NCBI GenBank assembly: GCA_013076295.1
Contig: RQOL01000624.1
Coordinates: forward strand, 62,001-126,000
DNA length: 64,000 bases
DNA from: Sanderia malayensis
Lineage: Eukaryota > Cnidaria > Scyphozoa > Semaeostomeae > Pelagiidae
Direction of reading: 5' to 3'
The notes under the pieces are model-generated. The model was not told the origin of the DNA. It searched no databases and saw nothing but the letters and a program-made list of their open reading frames with translations. Positions 45,616-57,357 of the stretch are shown one piece after another (position 1 is the stretch's first letter; each line of letters begins with the position of its first letter). The position numbers and the translations under genes are program-made.

Positions 45616-46165
45616 CTAGCCGGGTGCGGTCGCTTGGCTCCCTCCCTGGAGCCCGTCAAGTAAAAAAGCTTCATCTGGTTGGCGTGCTTCGCGTGCTGCA
45701 TTCGCTCCCGCTCATGCCCATACATACATACATACATACATACCTACATATAGTAGAATTAACATATTAAAAAGTAGACATGCTCTTCTGTGACTCCGAG
45801 TTTCGTGCTTGCGCACTCGTCAGACAGACTATATCAATGAAAAAATATCCCAAATTACAATTATAATTGCTCTATACTTGCGTATATCGAGCACTATAGC
45901 CAGGATAGGCACGCTCTACTCGAGTTATGCATACCTACATACATACATACATACCTACATCCATACCTACCTACATCCATACCTACCTACATACATACAT
46001 TCATAAATACATACATACATACATATATGAACCGGGCTCGGTCGCTTCGCTCCCTCCCCAGAGCCCGTCGAGTAAAAATAAGCTTAATCTGGTTGGCGCC
46101 CTGCATTCGCTTTGCTCATGCCCATGCATACATACATACATACATACCTACATACCTACACATAA
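45616..46165 (-). mobile_element. Terminal modules of the non-autonomous Helitron-like family with (CATA)n
   Basis: Two modules in tandem (45616-45745 and 46027-46165), each reading on the minus strand (CATA)n complement, GCATGAGC, CGAATGCAGC, GCGCCAACCAGATTAAGC, TTGACGGGCTC and a GC-rich end. The first ends in CTAG at 45616-45619, followed on the minus strand by T, with a preceding CCGGG/CCCGG-type hairpin: the Helitron 3' signature. It interrupts the transposase-like gene, giving a clean AA|CTAG junction. 45746-46026 between the modules holds a stretch of unique sequence. Confidence 0.7.
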
Positions 46166-46545
46166 ACCTATTATATACCTACTATAAAACATACTGTACC
46201 TACTATACCTACTATAGAAACATACTATACCTACTATACCTACATAAAAACAAAATATACCTACTATACTTACTATACAAACATACTATGCGTACTATAC
46301 CTACTATACAAACATACTATACCAACCATACCTACTATAAAAACATACTATGCCTACTATGCAAACATACTATACCTACTATGCCCAGTATAAATACATA
46401 CTATACCTAACCTACTATAAAAACATACTATACATAATATACCTACCATGAAAACCTACTATACCTACTGTACCTACTATAAAAACATACTATGCCTACT
46501 AAATAAAATATACATACTATTCCTACTATACACACTTACAAACAC
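46150..46545 (+). repeat. 22-bp satellite, second array
   Basis: Same CATACTATACCTACTATAAAAA-type unit as 9660-10390, degenerate, placed between a terminal module on its left and a conserved element body on its right. This repeats the order seen in copy I. Confidence 0.85.
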
Positions 46546-47056
46546 TTGTCGAAAGTTTAAATGAGGAAAATCGTGCAAATAGCGCCTGAAAAATTCATAA
46601 CTTTGACTTTGTTTTTATTGGGCCTAAGCGTTGCAAGCATGCCGAAGCAACGCCTACTACAAAAACTACAACTATTTCAACTCAAAATACTAAACAAAGC
46701 CATCACCTGTGTTCCAATTCTTTCCTGCAACTCTCCGGGGTTTCTGAAACAATTAGCAGCTCTTTACAAAGAAAATTCAGCTTGTAAAACACTTTGAAAG
46801 GCGCCCTTTGTGTGCAAAACAAAAACACACGTCTTCTTCAAAAGTACCTGCTGCAACCGAGGGTGAATAATGAAAAACGACTGAAAATTCGCATGTGTCT
46901 CCCACAATCCAAGGGTGATGCATGCGGATTAGCTCTTTTCGCGCGAACCCACGTAGGTCGCGTGAAAAGAGCCAATCGGGACGCAAATTTGGAAGTTTCG
47001 CCAGCGTAAAACGTAGTTTTTTCATGATAGCACAATTAGCAGAATAGTTAGTGGAA
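46545..47056 (-). mobile_element. Non-autonomous element body, copy II
   Basis: Matches 10380-10870 and 59337-59830 closely (GGGGAAAATCGTGCAAATAG, GCGCCTGAAAAATTC, GTTTCGCCAGCGTAAA are shared words). It carries a 60-base segment, CGCATGTGTCTCCCAC... to ACGTAGGTCGCG (46890-46965), that is not in the other copies. It stops at 47056 where another terminal module with CTAG begins, so a younger element seems to have inserted into it. Confidence 0.75.
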
Positions 47057-47400
47057 CTAGGGGTCTTCACTCGCTTCGCTCGTTCGCCCCAGCCCGTCAA
47101 GTAAAAAAAGCTTAATCTGGTTGGCGCGCATCGCACGCTGCATTCGCTCCCACTCATGCCCATACATACATACATACATACATACCTACATACATACATA
47201 CATACATACCTACATACATACATACATACATACCTACATACATACATACATACATACCTACATACATACATACATACATACATACAAACATGAGCCGGGT
47301 TCGGTCGCTTCGCTCCCTCCCCGGAGCCCTTCAAGTAAACAATGCTTAATCTGGTTGGCGCGCTTCGCGCGCTGCATTCACTACCACTCATGCCCATACA
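47057..47400 (-). mobile_element. Two further terminal modules with CATA/CATACCTA arrays
   Basis: Module 47057-47287 ends (minus strand) in GAAGACCCCTAG, CTAG at 47057-47060 followed by T. Its CATA run alternates with CATACCTA. Module 47288-47400 starts with GAGCCGGGTTCGGTCGCTTCG and has no CTAG, so it is an internal, tandemly amplified end. Confidence 0.75.
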
Positions 47401-48010
47401 TACCCTACAATACATACCCTACATACATACCCTACAATACATACCCTACAATGCATACCCTAAAATACATACCCTACATACATACCCTACAATACATACC
47501 CTACAATACATACCCTACCAATGCATACCCTAACATACATACCCTACAATACATACCCTACAAATAACATACCCTACATACATACAAATACATACTACAT
47601 ACATACCCTACAATACATACCCTACATACATACCCTACAATACATACCCTACAATACATACCCCACAATACATACCCTACAATACATACCCTACAATACA
47701 TACCCTACAATACATACCCTACAATACCTACCCTACAATACATACCCTACAATACATATCCTACAATACATATCCTACAATACATACCCTACAATACATA
47801 CCCCACAATACATACCCTACAATACATACCCTACAATACCTACCCTACAATACATACCCTACAATACATAATCCTACAAATACATACCCTACAATACATA
47901 CAATACAACACATACCCTACAATACATACCCTACTATATATACCCTACAATACATATCCTACAATACATACCCTACAATACATACCCTACAATACATACC
48001 CTACAATACA
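47395..48010 (+). repeat. 14-bp satellite, ACATACCCTACAAT type
   Basis: About forty imperfect copies of ACATACCCTACAAT in head-to-tail order, with occasional CATACATA interruptions. It begins directly from the (CATA)n tail of the preceding module and probably grew out of it. It ends just left of the Helitron A fragment. Confidence 0.9.
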
Positions 48011-48121
48011 TATTACGACGCAACATTTCTAAAGAAAGTAAAGGTGGGAGGTCGAATCTCCCCCCCTGCCAAGCGACCGCCCCGTGCCCACGCTGCCCCC
48101 TGAAAGCTGTTTCTGAAAGTC

Positions 48122-48857
48122 GACGTAACGTCATCACAGCAGAGATCATCACGAGGGAACACAGAGGCCAGCAGGTCATGATTCCCAGAATAACATTGTC
48201 AACACAAGACACTGAGATGCCGTTCAACATCAAGCGACGGCAATTTCCAGTCAGACTAGCATACTGCCTTACTATCAACAAGGCACAGGGACAATCTCTG
48301 AGGTATGTTGGTTTGTATTTACCTGAGCCCGTGTTCACACATGGTCAGTTATATGTGGCCATGTCAAGAGCAACATCAGTTAAGGGGCTCAAAGTATTCC
48401 TCCCAGAGGAAACACACATGAAGACAAAAAATATTGTCTTCCAAGAAGTCCTGTAAAGGTCTTCACACACCATAGAGCATAAATCGCGTTGCTCTCAAGG
48501 GCGTCTACCAAAACACACACACAAATCACGAGGGCTCAGATTGTGGTTCTACCGGATCGGCTTTGTTGCACTTTATAGTGTGACGAACATTCATTCCTGG
48601 TTTGCCACGCCACTCCAGTTATTAAGATCCACCAAGAACGATCCGGACACTTTCATAACACTCCAGTGTCCGGGGTGTTTATCAAACAACACGATCTGGG
48701 TCCTGCGTAGCGCCTGTATCAAAAAGATATGCTTTGCCATGCTCTCCGATATTGCCTATGGGAGTATGGCTTTCCTTTTCTCTGTGAAAACTGCAATCTG
48801 TCCATTGACAATAGTTTTTTGGATAAGAAATTGCATACAACATTAAGATTATCCCTC
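48122..48857 (+). mobile_element. Helitron A 3' fragment, inverted relative to the copy at 1-738
   Basis: Reverse complement of 1-738 with only scattered substitutions. It contains the last about 110 codons of the PIF1-like helicase (ending GLKVFLPEETHMKTKN then a stop at 48456), the same downstream region and the same CCGGACACT hairpin (48643-48673). The left border falls within the helicase coding sequence at GTCGACG, so the fragment is 5' truncated. Its right border should show the Helitron A 3' end; CATTAAGATTATCCCTCTC is the last stretch that can be compared. Confidence 0.85.
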
Positions 48858-51009
48858 TCTCATCCCAATAAGTAATGATAACTAATGTACTTATTAAAAT
48901 TAAGTCTTGAATATGTAATATTACACATTCCAAATTGAAATTGCAGTTTTCATGAACACAAGGAAACCTCGAACAAAGGTTACCCCTTGAAGTTGGTGTT
49001 CGAGCTTTAAACTAATGTAACCGGCAATCTTCTATTTTTACTATGACCAAACTTAATGGTGAGAACGCACGAAGCATGGAGAGAACAGACATCCGTGTGG
49101 TTGATTTGTGGCACGCAAGAGTGAATTGATATTGAACAATGCTGTCAACATCGCTGGACACTCCACATGATGAATGAAGACATTTATACAATCTACATAC
49201 AATTATCTCTCATTCATCTTCACCATTTATTGATAACTGTCAAGAATAATAATTAATTGATTACTATTTTTTTACTAATGTAATTTTTTTACATATATAA
49301 AAAGATTGCAGGATTAATCTACTCTCTATTAGTATCTAATAACCTTCATCAATGTTAATTTTTAATGAAATGCATTTCTATAGTTTATCTTAACCACTAA
49401 TAGAAGTTTATCTCACATTGAAACGAGGCCATTGCATCACATTGAAAAAGACTTTGGCCTCATTTCCATCAATGGCACGCACCGCTAACTTTTGAAATGC
49501 CTTATGAAATAGGATGAATTTGATTCATGAAATTTCATCAGTGTGATACCCATTGCGGGTTTTACTGATTATAGTGATAGATAGATAGAACAGCTAAACT
49601 TTGGCATCACAAAAAATTATCAAGAGGACAACTTTAAGTTTGAAAACTATCTCCAGATTTAACAGAGAGCATTTTCAATGTGTCTTACAGGTAGGTGAAT
49701 ACATTTAGATCTTATATTTAACCATTTGCAATTCAATCACCAGCTTAATTTTTGTTAGGCCATCCAAGCTTCACTGATCTGATTGCCCCATATTTACACG
49801 AACAGTTTCTTCGGTTAGGCCATGCAAACCTCAACAATTGTTTTACAACTTTACAGTTTCGCTGATTCAAAAATAAATTTCTGGTGCCCTGACTATATGT
49901 CCTACGTAGTGCCAACTTGGACTCAAAATAATTCTTCCAGTTTTTGCCACTTATGGATTCCTTTGTGTTCATTGCCTCTATGTGTTACATACATCAACAT
50001 CTTTTTGAAACTAAAGTTTTTTCCCAATATTAATGATGAATGACCTAAAAATCATCTTCAAAGGCTTTTCCTGTTTAGTTTCATTGCTGTATGTCAAGGA
50101 AACTACTGTAATGATGTTTACGGTAATAATTGTATTGAGCTCTAGGAAAACTAACCTGGGTGTTACATACACACACTGTCAGGTCATCTAATTAATAATT
50201 CATGCATTACATGAACACTTAACAATTGACATTTACCAGCCTCTTAATGCACAAGTGCAGAAAGCCAATAAAAATATATTACAACAACATGAAAGTTTGT
50301 TTCCACTAATTCATAAACAATTTCTATCTACCTCTTTCTATTAGTACATCAAGTTATGTAGCAAAGCATAAATATAATTTTCACAGATTTTGCATTTCAA
50401 ACATGTTTTTGAAGTAATCCACAAAGGGAATCACTGCAGCTTCACAACTATCATATTGTTCTATTGTCCTGTATTATTTGGCACTATTAATTATTTCTTT
50501 TACTTAGTGAAACAAATGCTGAAGTGCTGAACCAAAGCTGTCAATGTCACTAATGTTTGCTATTCACACCATGCAATTGTCAAATGGCTCAAAGAAACAT
50601 TTACTACAATATATATTTGAAAAGTCAATGGAATCCTTAACAAACTCATGGAAAGAGAATTCTGTCTATGTAACTTTCAATCACATTTTAATTCCACTAG
50701 CCTTTTGCGACAGGCTATTGCCTCATAATAATTGACTGAAATGGGAAACTGCTAAAATGAGAATGTATTACCTACATCATTGTGATTCAAATGAAATTCT
50801 TGCCCAATATCAAACCTCATCTGTTATGACCTATGTATATTAGTCAAATCTAAGTTAACTTATGATTTACATTAATTAGCTTTTCACTAACCTTTCACCA
50901 AAAGTATTGTGTTTTCAGAGGTCTATTGCCACTATATGATCCATTTTTGCCTGTTCACCAATACGAGGCTACATTTCTCAAAACAAGGCTAATCTGTCAA
51001 TCTCTATTC
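48858..51009. other. No gene recognised
   Basis: Two kilobases of AT-rich sequence. Short open frames (49745-49972 minus, 49822-50043 plus, 50544-50735 plus) lack domains, starts in context or splice borders. A (GATA)3 run lies near 49577. Nothing else was seen. Confidence 0.45.
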
Positions 51010-51338
51010 ACACACCCCCAAAAATGTGCTATACTATTGGAAGCATAAGCGAAAGCGAATAGAACACGCGCATGCGTACCAACCAGTTAACTAATCTCAA
51101 CAACAGACTATCAGACAAGCGCAGCAAACCAATCAATTGGACGGGGCATGAGCGCGAGCCAATGCAGCGCGCACCATCCAATCACCGGTTCTTGATAACA
51201 CACTCTTAGGCGAGCGAGCGAGCCAATCTAATCGATGGCGGAGCGGAGCGAGTGCAGCGCGCGAAACGCGCCAACCAGATTAAGCTGTTTTTACTTGACG
51301 GACTGGGGCGAACGAGCGAAGCGAGTGATGACCCCTAG
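51010..51338 (+). mobile_element. Non-autonomous Helitron-like element, plus orientation
   Basis: GC-rich island ending GGGGCGAACGAGCGAAGCG...GACCCCTAG with CTAG at 51335-51338 followed by T. It contains AATGCAGCGCGC and CGCGCCAACCAGATTAAGC of the terminal module and a second degenerate module upstream. The left boundary is approximate; the TCACGTGA-type 5' end is not seen. It lies about 180 bp upstream of the first exon of the homeobox-like gene. Confidence 0.65.
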
Positions 51339-51518
51339 TCAACCCTTTAAAATGTTGCTGTTTACAGAAAAAAATTTCTCTAATATCTCTTAATGATTTT
51401 TTGAGATTTGTGTCATTATTTTTTATATTACTTGCTTGTTTTTGTTGATATTGATGTGTGCTTTTTATGGGTTATACACTATACAGTATATGCTTAATTT
51501 GTTTTTTGAAAATTTCAG

Positions 51519-54500
51519 GTATGAAACTTACAAGACCAGATACATATCATATTATGGATGACAAGACAAGGGCAGCCTTAGTGGCATTTTATGAAAGAGG
51601 AATGACCATCACCCTTATGAGTGAGAAGATTGAAGCAGCTGCTGCAGAAACTGTCTTGTCCATCGACAAGATAAAGGTAAAATCATAGTGTTTGACTTGA
51701 AATATCAAATTTAATGTTCTGTTGATGTGCTACGAGGTTCATCAATTGGTTCACATTCACACTGTATATATATACTATATACTTCAATGTATTGTCAAAA
51801 ACGAAATAAGTTTCTGTAAGTTCACTGAGTCACTCATCAAGATCTGGCTTTGCTAAAAAGTATGGGCTAAACAGTTTTACTGTAGCAAATGTTATAACTT
51901 GCTTACAGAAATGGATTGGCAATCAAAATGCAAAAGTTAAGAAAAGGAAATTGGAAGGAGTCTTCAGCTTCAGAGGCAATGCTAAAACCAAGTAAGCAAA
52001 AAGGGGAAAGAAAATTATCAGGGCAGAATGTCTTTTACAGTCGACTTGCCAGAGACGGTATGATGTTTATGCAATATATATTATATATAGTTATATGTTT
52101 TTACAATATATATACATGTATATATAACTGATTTGTTTTTGCCTTTCATTACTTTGAAGTGTCCTCACCATATTTTTCAACATATTTTGTCACCATTATT
52201 CTCTGGTAGTATTATCATATTCCTCCTGAAACCATTCAGAATTTACACATTTACAGACAAGTTCACATGAAAATCCACATACCAGTATCCTAGGAAAAAA
52301 TATATATACAGTAGTGTTTGAATATGATTTTCCGTTGTACAGTGCTCAATGGAAGCACATGAAGCGTAATATTGTCAAAAACGAGTGGAAAAAATTCAAC
52401 AATGCTTTTCATCTCGATTAGCCTGTTTCGTAATATGGATCACTCATCAGGAGATGTATAGTTCAAGTAATATTCACATTTTCTTTGTGATCAGAAAATG
52501 TGTCCATATTAATCCAGATCATATATATACATATTTCCATTTAGGAAAGCTGAAGGGCTTCAAAAGTAATTCAGAGAGAAACAGTTTTGTATCCAATGAG
52601 TGGAAAGTTCTCAAAACGTCAGAAAGGGAAAGTTGTCATGATGAAGCAAAGCGATTGAATGAAATTGACCTTTCCACAAATGACATGACTGACAAGGAAA
52701 AGTCAGAACTCATAAAGAAACACAAAAAAGGCTCCTGAATGAGGTGAACATTTTATTATTTTATTTGGCATCATTCTTAAGGCTGTGTTCCAGTTAATAT
52801 GATGGTAGCTTTTACCTCGTTCACCCCATCAGAAATTAAAATATGGAATTTGTATTTTCCAGGGGGTACAAAATACAAATTATGTTAATTTTACAGACAA
52901 AGTAACACTAGTAAACATGTAGGGGTTTGTTGCTTTATAATACCTCAAAAGTATCAAATTTATATATATTGTTTACCTGTGTGTCAAATGGTGTATACAG
53001 GGGTGAATCAGTTAGAGATGATGTTTTAACTGTGAAATCCCAACTCAACAAAATTACAGAAGGCCCTTTTGATTGATTTATATGGTATATATTTTTGTTA
53101 ATGGTTGTTTAAACTGTATGAACATTTTCATATAAAGAAATTAAATTAAATTTTCATATACGTAATCTTTTGCACTTTTTGCAGATAACAATTCTTGAGC
53201 AACTTGGTGTTGAAAGTGCCAATATTTTGATTGATGAGAATAATGATGTTAGTTATTATGGACCACAAAGGGGCATTGACTGCTTAAACAGCAATAGCAA
53301 CATCGACTTTCAATTCAGGAAATATTTTGGTAAGTTTCTTATTATGGAGTTACATTTGTTCAATTTGGCAGGCTTCATACCTTCTTCAAGATGTGTATAA
53401 GTTTGAGTTGGGTGTGTGTAAATTTCAGCATTACAAGTTGATTTTAAGCATCCTTAATGTGTAAAGTTTGTTATCCTGCTCAATGGATATCTGAGAGCAA
53501 AGATCCCAAGTCAATTTTTGTCATTGTATTGTATGTAACCTGCAGTACCTATGATCTTTGGGGTCTCTGTGTATCTCAGTAGTGTGTCAACATACACATA
53601 AAATATATAGAAATTATCTGATTGATTTTTAATTTATTCTGTATGTTTAGAATATAAGAATTGGTGGTATTTTGAAACATAAAGTGAAAGTAATAGAATT
53701 ATGTTTCAATTTTAGAACCAACACAAAAAGAATTTACTTATTCTTATCAAGATTTGCAGAATCTATTCAAGAAAGAATATGGTATGCTGAATGTTTTCTT
53801 GTCTAATATATATATTCTGCGGAGTCACGTGATGACGCATTTTCCTTCCCAAAAACAATAGATTATCAGTCAATATCAGTCAATTTTTCTTGATAATAGA
53901 TAGACAGGCGAGCGCAGCAAGCTAACCCATTGTACGTGGGGTTGGAATTGGAAGGGGCATGACCGTGAGCGAATGCAGCGCACGAAGTGCGCCAACCACA
54001 GGCGAGCGCAGTGAGCTAGCCCATGGTACGTGGGGTTGAAAGGGGCATGAGCGTTAGCGAATGCAGCGCACGAAGTGCGCCAACCACAGGCAAGCGCAGC
54101 GAGCTAACCCATGGTACATGGGGTTGAAAGGGGCATGAGCGTTAGTGAATGCAGCGCACGAAGTGCGCCAACCACAGGCGAGCGCAGCGAGCTAACCCAT
54201 TGTAGGTGGGGTTGAAAGGGGCAAGAGCGTGAGCGAATGCAGCGCACGAAGTGCGCCAACCACATTAAGTTTTTTTCACTTGCCCTCCTCCGGGAAGCGA
54301 GCGTACGCGAGCGCCCCCGGCTAGTTTTATATATATACTGTATTTGTTTCTTTTTTCAAGTTAATATATACAATTTGGTTTGTGATTTCACATCATGAAA
54401 TCATTGTGAGCAATTACTTTGTCCTTGTTTAAATGCAATTCACTTAATAAAACACGTTGGTGGGTTTCATGTGGCTAGAAAATGATGTTAGCATGACATC

Positions 54501-54916
54501 TTAGCATCGCTCAATATATGTTAACATTTATTATTAAATGAAGTGCATAAAAGAGGGCTGGAAAATGTTAATTGTTTTGTCTCGTTGTGCAAAATAATAG
54601 CTCAGATAAAACAATGTCAGTATTTTTGCTCAAAACAAGTTAATATGTTTATTACTTTCCAGCAAAAGCAATCAACTCTAAAGTGGCCAAAGTGGCCTAC
54701 TTAAAAGGTGGGTTTGCAATTCAAGGAATCCCTGAAGATGTGGAATGGAAGAGCAAAGATGGCAAATTCAAAAGACTGTGTGATTATGGTCAAAAGGACA
54801 TAAACAAAATCATGCAGGTCAAAGAAAATATTAAGTTTATCATCATGGCAAATCCAAGTGAAATATCTTTGCCGGGATGTATTTTCAAATTGGTGGATGA
54901 AAGACTGATAGACTGA
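51519..54916 (+). CDS. Homeobox-like gene, six exons, with two apparent one-base shifts
   Basis: Exons 51519-51676, 51909-52057, 52545-52743, 53185-53329, 53716-53781 and 54663-54916 have AG/GT borders. The first junction and the last two are phase-consistent. Exon 1 plus 2 read MKLTRPDTYHIMDDKTRAAL ... SIDKIK|KWIGNQNAKVKKRK, matching the layout of a homeodomain-like helix-turn-helix ending in a WIGNxN recognition helix. Then comes SGQNVFYSRLARDG|KLKGFK, a basic/acidic helical region, and a C-terminal domain (GGFAIQGIPEDVEW; CIFKLVDERLID). Frame continuity needs one base removed near 51950 and one added in an A run near 52730, so the gene is either decaying or misassembled. Non-autonomous elements lie in the last intron and at the stop codon. 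Probably a nuclear protein; function unknown. Confidence 0.55.
53816..54324 (+). mobile_element. Non-autonomous Helitron-like element with both ends
   Basis: Begins TCTGCGGAGTCACGTGATGACG in an (AT)n tract and ends CTCCGGGAAGCGAGCGTACG...CCCCCGGCTAG with T following (CTAG 54321-54324). A CCGGG/CCCGG stem precedes CTAG. It is 509 bp, placed in the last intron of the homeobox-like gene. The interior is mostly four copies of an 88-bp repeat. It has no coding capacity. This is the most complete copy of the family in the window. Confidence 0.8.
53907..54263 (+). repeat. 88-bp tandem repeat, four copies
   Basis: Units at about 53907-53999 (with a 9-bp insertion), 54000-54087, 54088-54175 and 54176-54263. 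Each starts AGGCGAGCGCAGCGAGCTAA and ends with the palindrome GCGCACGAAGTGCGC and CAACCAC. A single unit, without tandem copies, is seen in the element at 54911-55116. Confidence 0.9.
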
Positions 54917-55116
54917 TAGAGCGCACGAAGTGCGCTCTATCAGTCAATGTTTCTTGATAATAGATAGACAGGCGAGCGCAGCGAGCTAACCAATGGAACG
55001 TGGGGTTGAAAGAGGCATGAGCGAAGCCAATGCAGCGCACGAAGTGCGCCAACCAGATTAAGCTTCTTTTACTTGACGGGCTGGGGCGAACGAGCGAAGC
55101 GAGTGATGACCCCTAG
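54911..55116 (+). mobile_element. Short non-autonomous element at the homeobox-like stop codon
   Basis: Starts with a perfect 16-bp hairpin (54911-54926 with 54930-54945, GACTGATAGAGCGCAC, loop GAA), one arm of which overlaps the stop codon. It continues with one 88-bp-type unit and the terminal module and ends GATGACCCCTAG (CTAG 55113-55116) followed by T. It is about 206 bp long. Confidence 0.7.
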
Positions 55117-57357
55117 TAACAATCATTATTCTGTAACGAAAATGCAAATCAAGGTTAGCCAAACGTAAATGATCCTTTTAAATAAAAGCAAAAATAATTT
55201 GCATTAATGAAAAATAAATAAAAAAAAACAGGTTATAAACAGTTCAACTCCAATTTCACGAATCCAACTTCACAAAGAAAAAAAAGACAAAAACACTATG
55301 TGTTGTAAACTTTAAAAAATAAATGCTATGGCTTGTCCTGGCCACCAATTCAAGCAGTGAACTGGTTAATTTGTAGCCTTGAATAAGAAGAGCAAAGTCA
55401 CAATGAAGCAGAATATGTATAAACAATCTACAGATTGATGTACACTTGCATTTGAAACAACTTCTCACCTGAAGATGCCGATGAAGGATACAAGCAATGT
55501 CGTACATGCATTTCACCTTGACATGTTCTGAACCAGCAAATGGTTTTATCATGCGTTGGAGCTCATATACAGCACGAAAATAAATAGCAATACATGAAAT
55601 AACATTTTATCAGAATACTATGCAGAATATTATGCAGACTATTATGCTGAATTAGGATAATTTGAAATTGAAATGACAATAATTACAAACAGAATAATTA
55701 TGGTTATTGATGCTTTGCCCACATGATAACATATGGCATTAAACCAAATGTTTATTCTCTTTCATTGCTCCATAAAAACTTGCAAAATATTTTTCTTACC
55801 TCTCCCCATGTTCACAAAACAGCCTTCCCTCCTTATATAATATCTGAGCGGTACGGAAACGTGCGGTCAAAGACCACCCGGTCGAGGCGTTGTAATCCCT
55901 TTTTGGCCTCCCCTTCTTCCTTATTCTTTCGAAAAACCTTCCATAACTCTTCTGATATGCATTTTTTATTTCCTTCACCAGTTTTTCTCTCGAAATTCGC
56001 TGTATTTTTCGAGATTTTTTCACTTTTCTCCTTCGAAAATCCTTCCGCCCTTTGTTTCGTCTCATCAGGGCTTTGTGTGCTGTGTAAGATACTGCCGTGC
56101 CAAGGCTTTTGTTTTGCGTGCGAGGGGGAGTTGTCCCGAGGTTTGATGCGTACTAAAGCATCAAGTCGAACAAAACATGTTGTGCTCAGCGACCCCCTGG
56201 CTAAAGGCATCTGAAATGATGTCATGCTTCTGCAAAGATAGATCGTGCGTTGTTTACCGTTTACGAAACAATGAACCCCTGTTGCGTTTGACACTAATCC
56301 GACAGCGTCTTTTGTTACCGTGGCCTTTGATTGACGAGGAAGTTGCTTCCTTCCTTGAGCCAGCTTGCAGTGGATGTCCATTTTCGAATTTGGGACGGGA
56401 CAACCCGTATGAATTGCTTTCGTTGTGTTGCTGCGTTTTATTTTTCCTGGCGTTTTACTCGAGATTTCTAACTAAAGAACTTCACTGGTGAGTGGCTAAG
56501 TTTTTTTCTATATTTTCCCCTCAGTTGTATTGATTTATTCACCTTAGATTCCGTGATCAAGAATTCGCTTTTCAAATTCATCCAGCCGTGCCAGAAATTT
56601 TCAAAATTTCACTCATTCTCTATAAATTGACTCTGATTTGTTTGAAAGGGCTCTGATTGATCAATACTAAAATCCTAATTCGATTTTTGCAGATTTGGTT
56701 GTGAAACTCTAACTCGCCAGACTCGAAAACAGCTATTTTCATATTGCATTGAAGCAGGCCGTGCCGAGAAGCATGCAAATCCCCTGAAACGTTTTCTCCT
56801 TGGCATGCACAGAATTGCTGTTCACGACTGACCAACCGAAGGCTAAAGTAGTGGATTTCAATCACCTCATTTTCGTTCTGGATAACATAAACGTCTGCTC
56901 AAGCTGGAAACAATTTCTTCAACTTCACATGGATTCTAAACTGGAAACGTGCCCACCACTCAGTTGCAATTGAAAACGCCAAAGTTGTGTATGTGGTCTG
57001 TGAAATATGTGAGTGAATCACTTAAAAACTTTCATGATTTGCTGAATTTAAAACCCTTTTATATATATCACGATTTTAGACAGCGTGTTCAGATGCATCT
57101 AACTTTGGGACACCTCTAAAATTTTCACAATGCGCTTTTCTATTGCTTTCATGGAATTCGTGTAGTGGTAAATACGTTTTTACGAATTTGATCTGTATTT
57201 TTAATACTGTATATTTTCTAATCGAAATTTCGAATTAAATGGATCCAATTATGTTTTCTGATGTACTATTCAATGGCAACGCTTCTCTGCATTTTGTTTA
57301 AATCGAGACGTTTCTCGCACGCTCAGAAGTGCACGAACATTTGCATCGCAGAAAAAA
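55117..57357. other. No secure gene
   Basis: A frame at 56177-56491 on the plus strand has one hydrophobic stretch (LLSLCCCVLFFLAFYSRFL) and ends near a good donor (CACTG|GTGAGT), which could mark an exon of an unknown gene. The overlapping minus-strand frame 55833-56381 is basic and low complexity. I would not annotate either firmly. The rest is AT-rich. Confidence 0.3.

Noticed and set aside
45900..47870. Open frames rich in His-Thr-Tyr-Ile and Tyr-Pro-Thr repeats
   Set aside because: They are translations of CATA and 14-bp satellite DNA, open in several frames on both strands, with no start or domain.
55833..56381. 182-codon minus-strand frame rich in Lys and Glu
   Set aside because: Low complexity at the C-terminal side, no start context, and a competing hydrophobic frame on the other strand.
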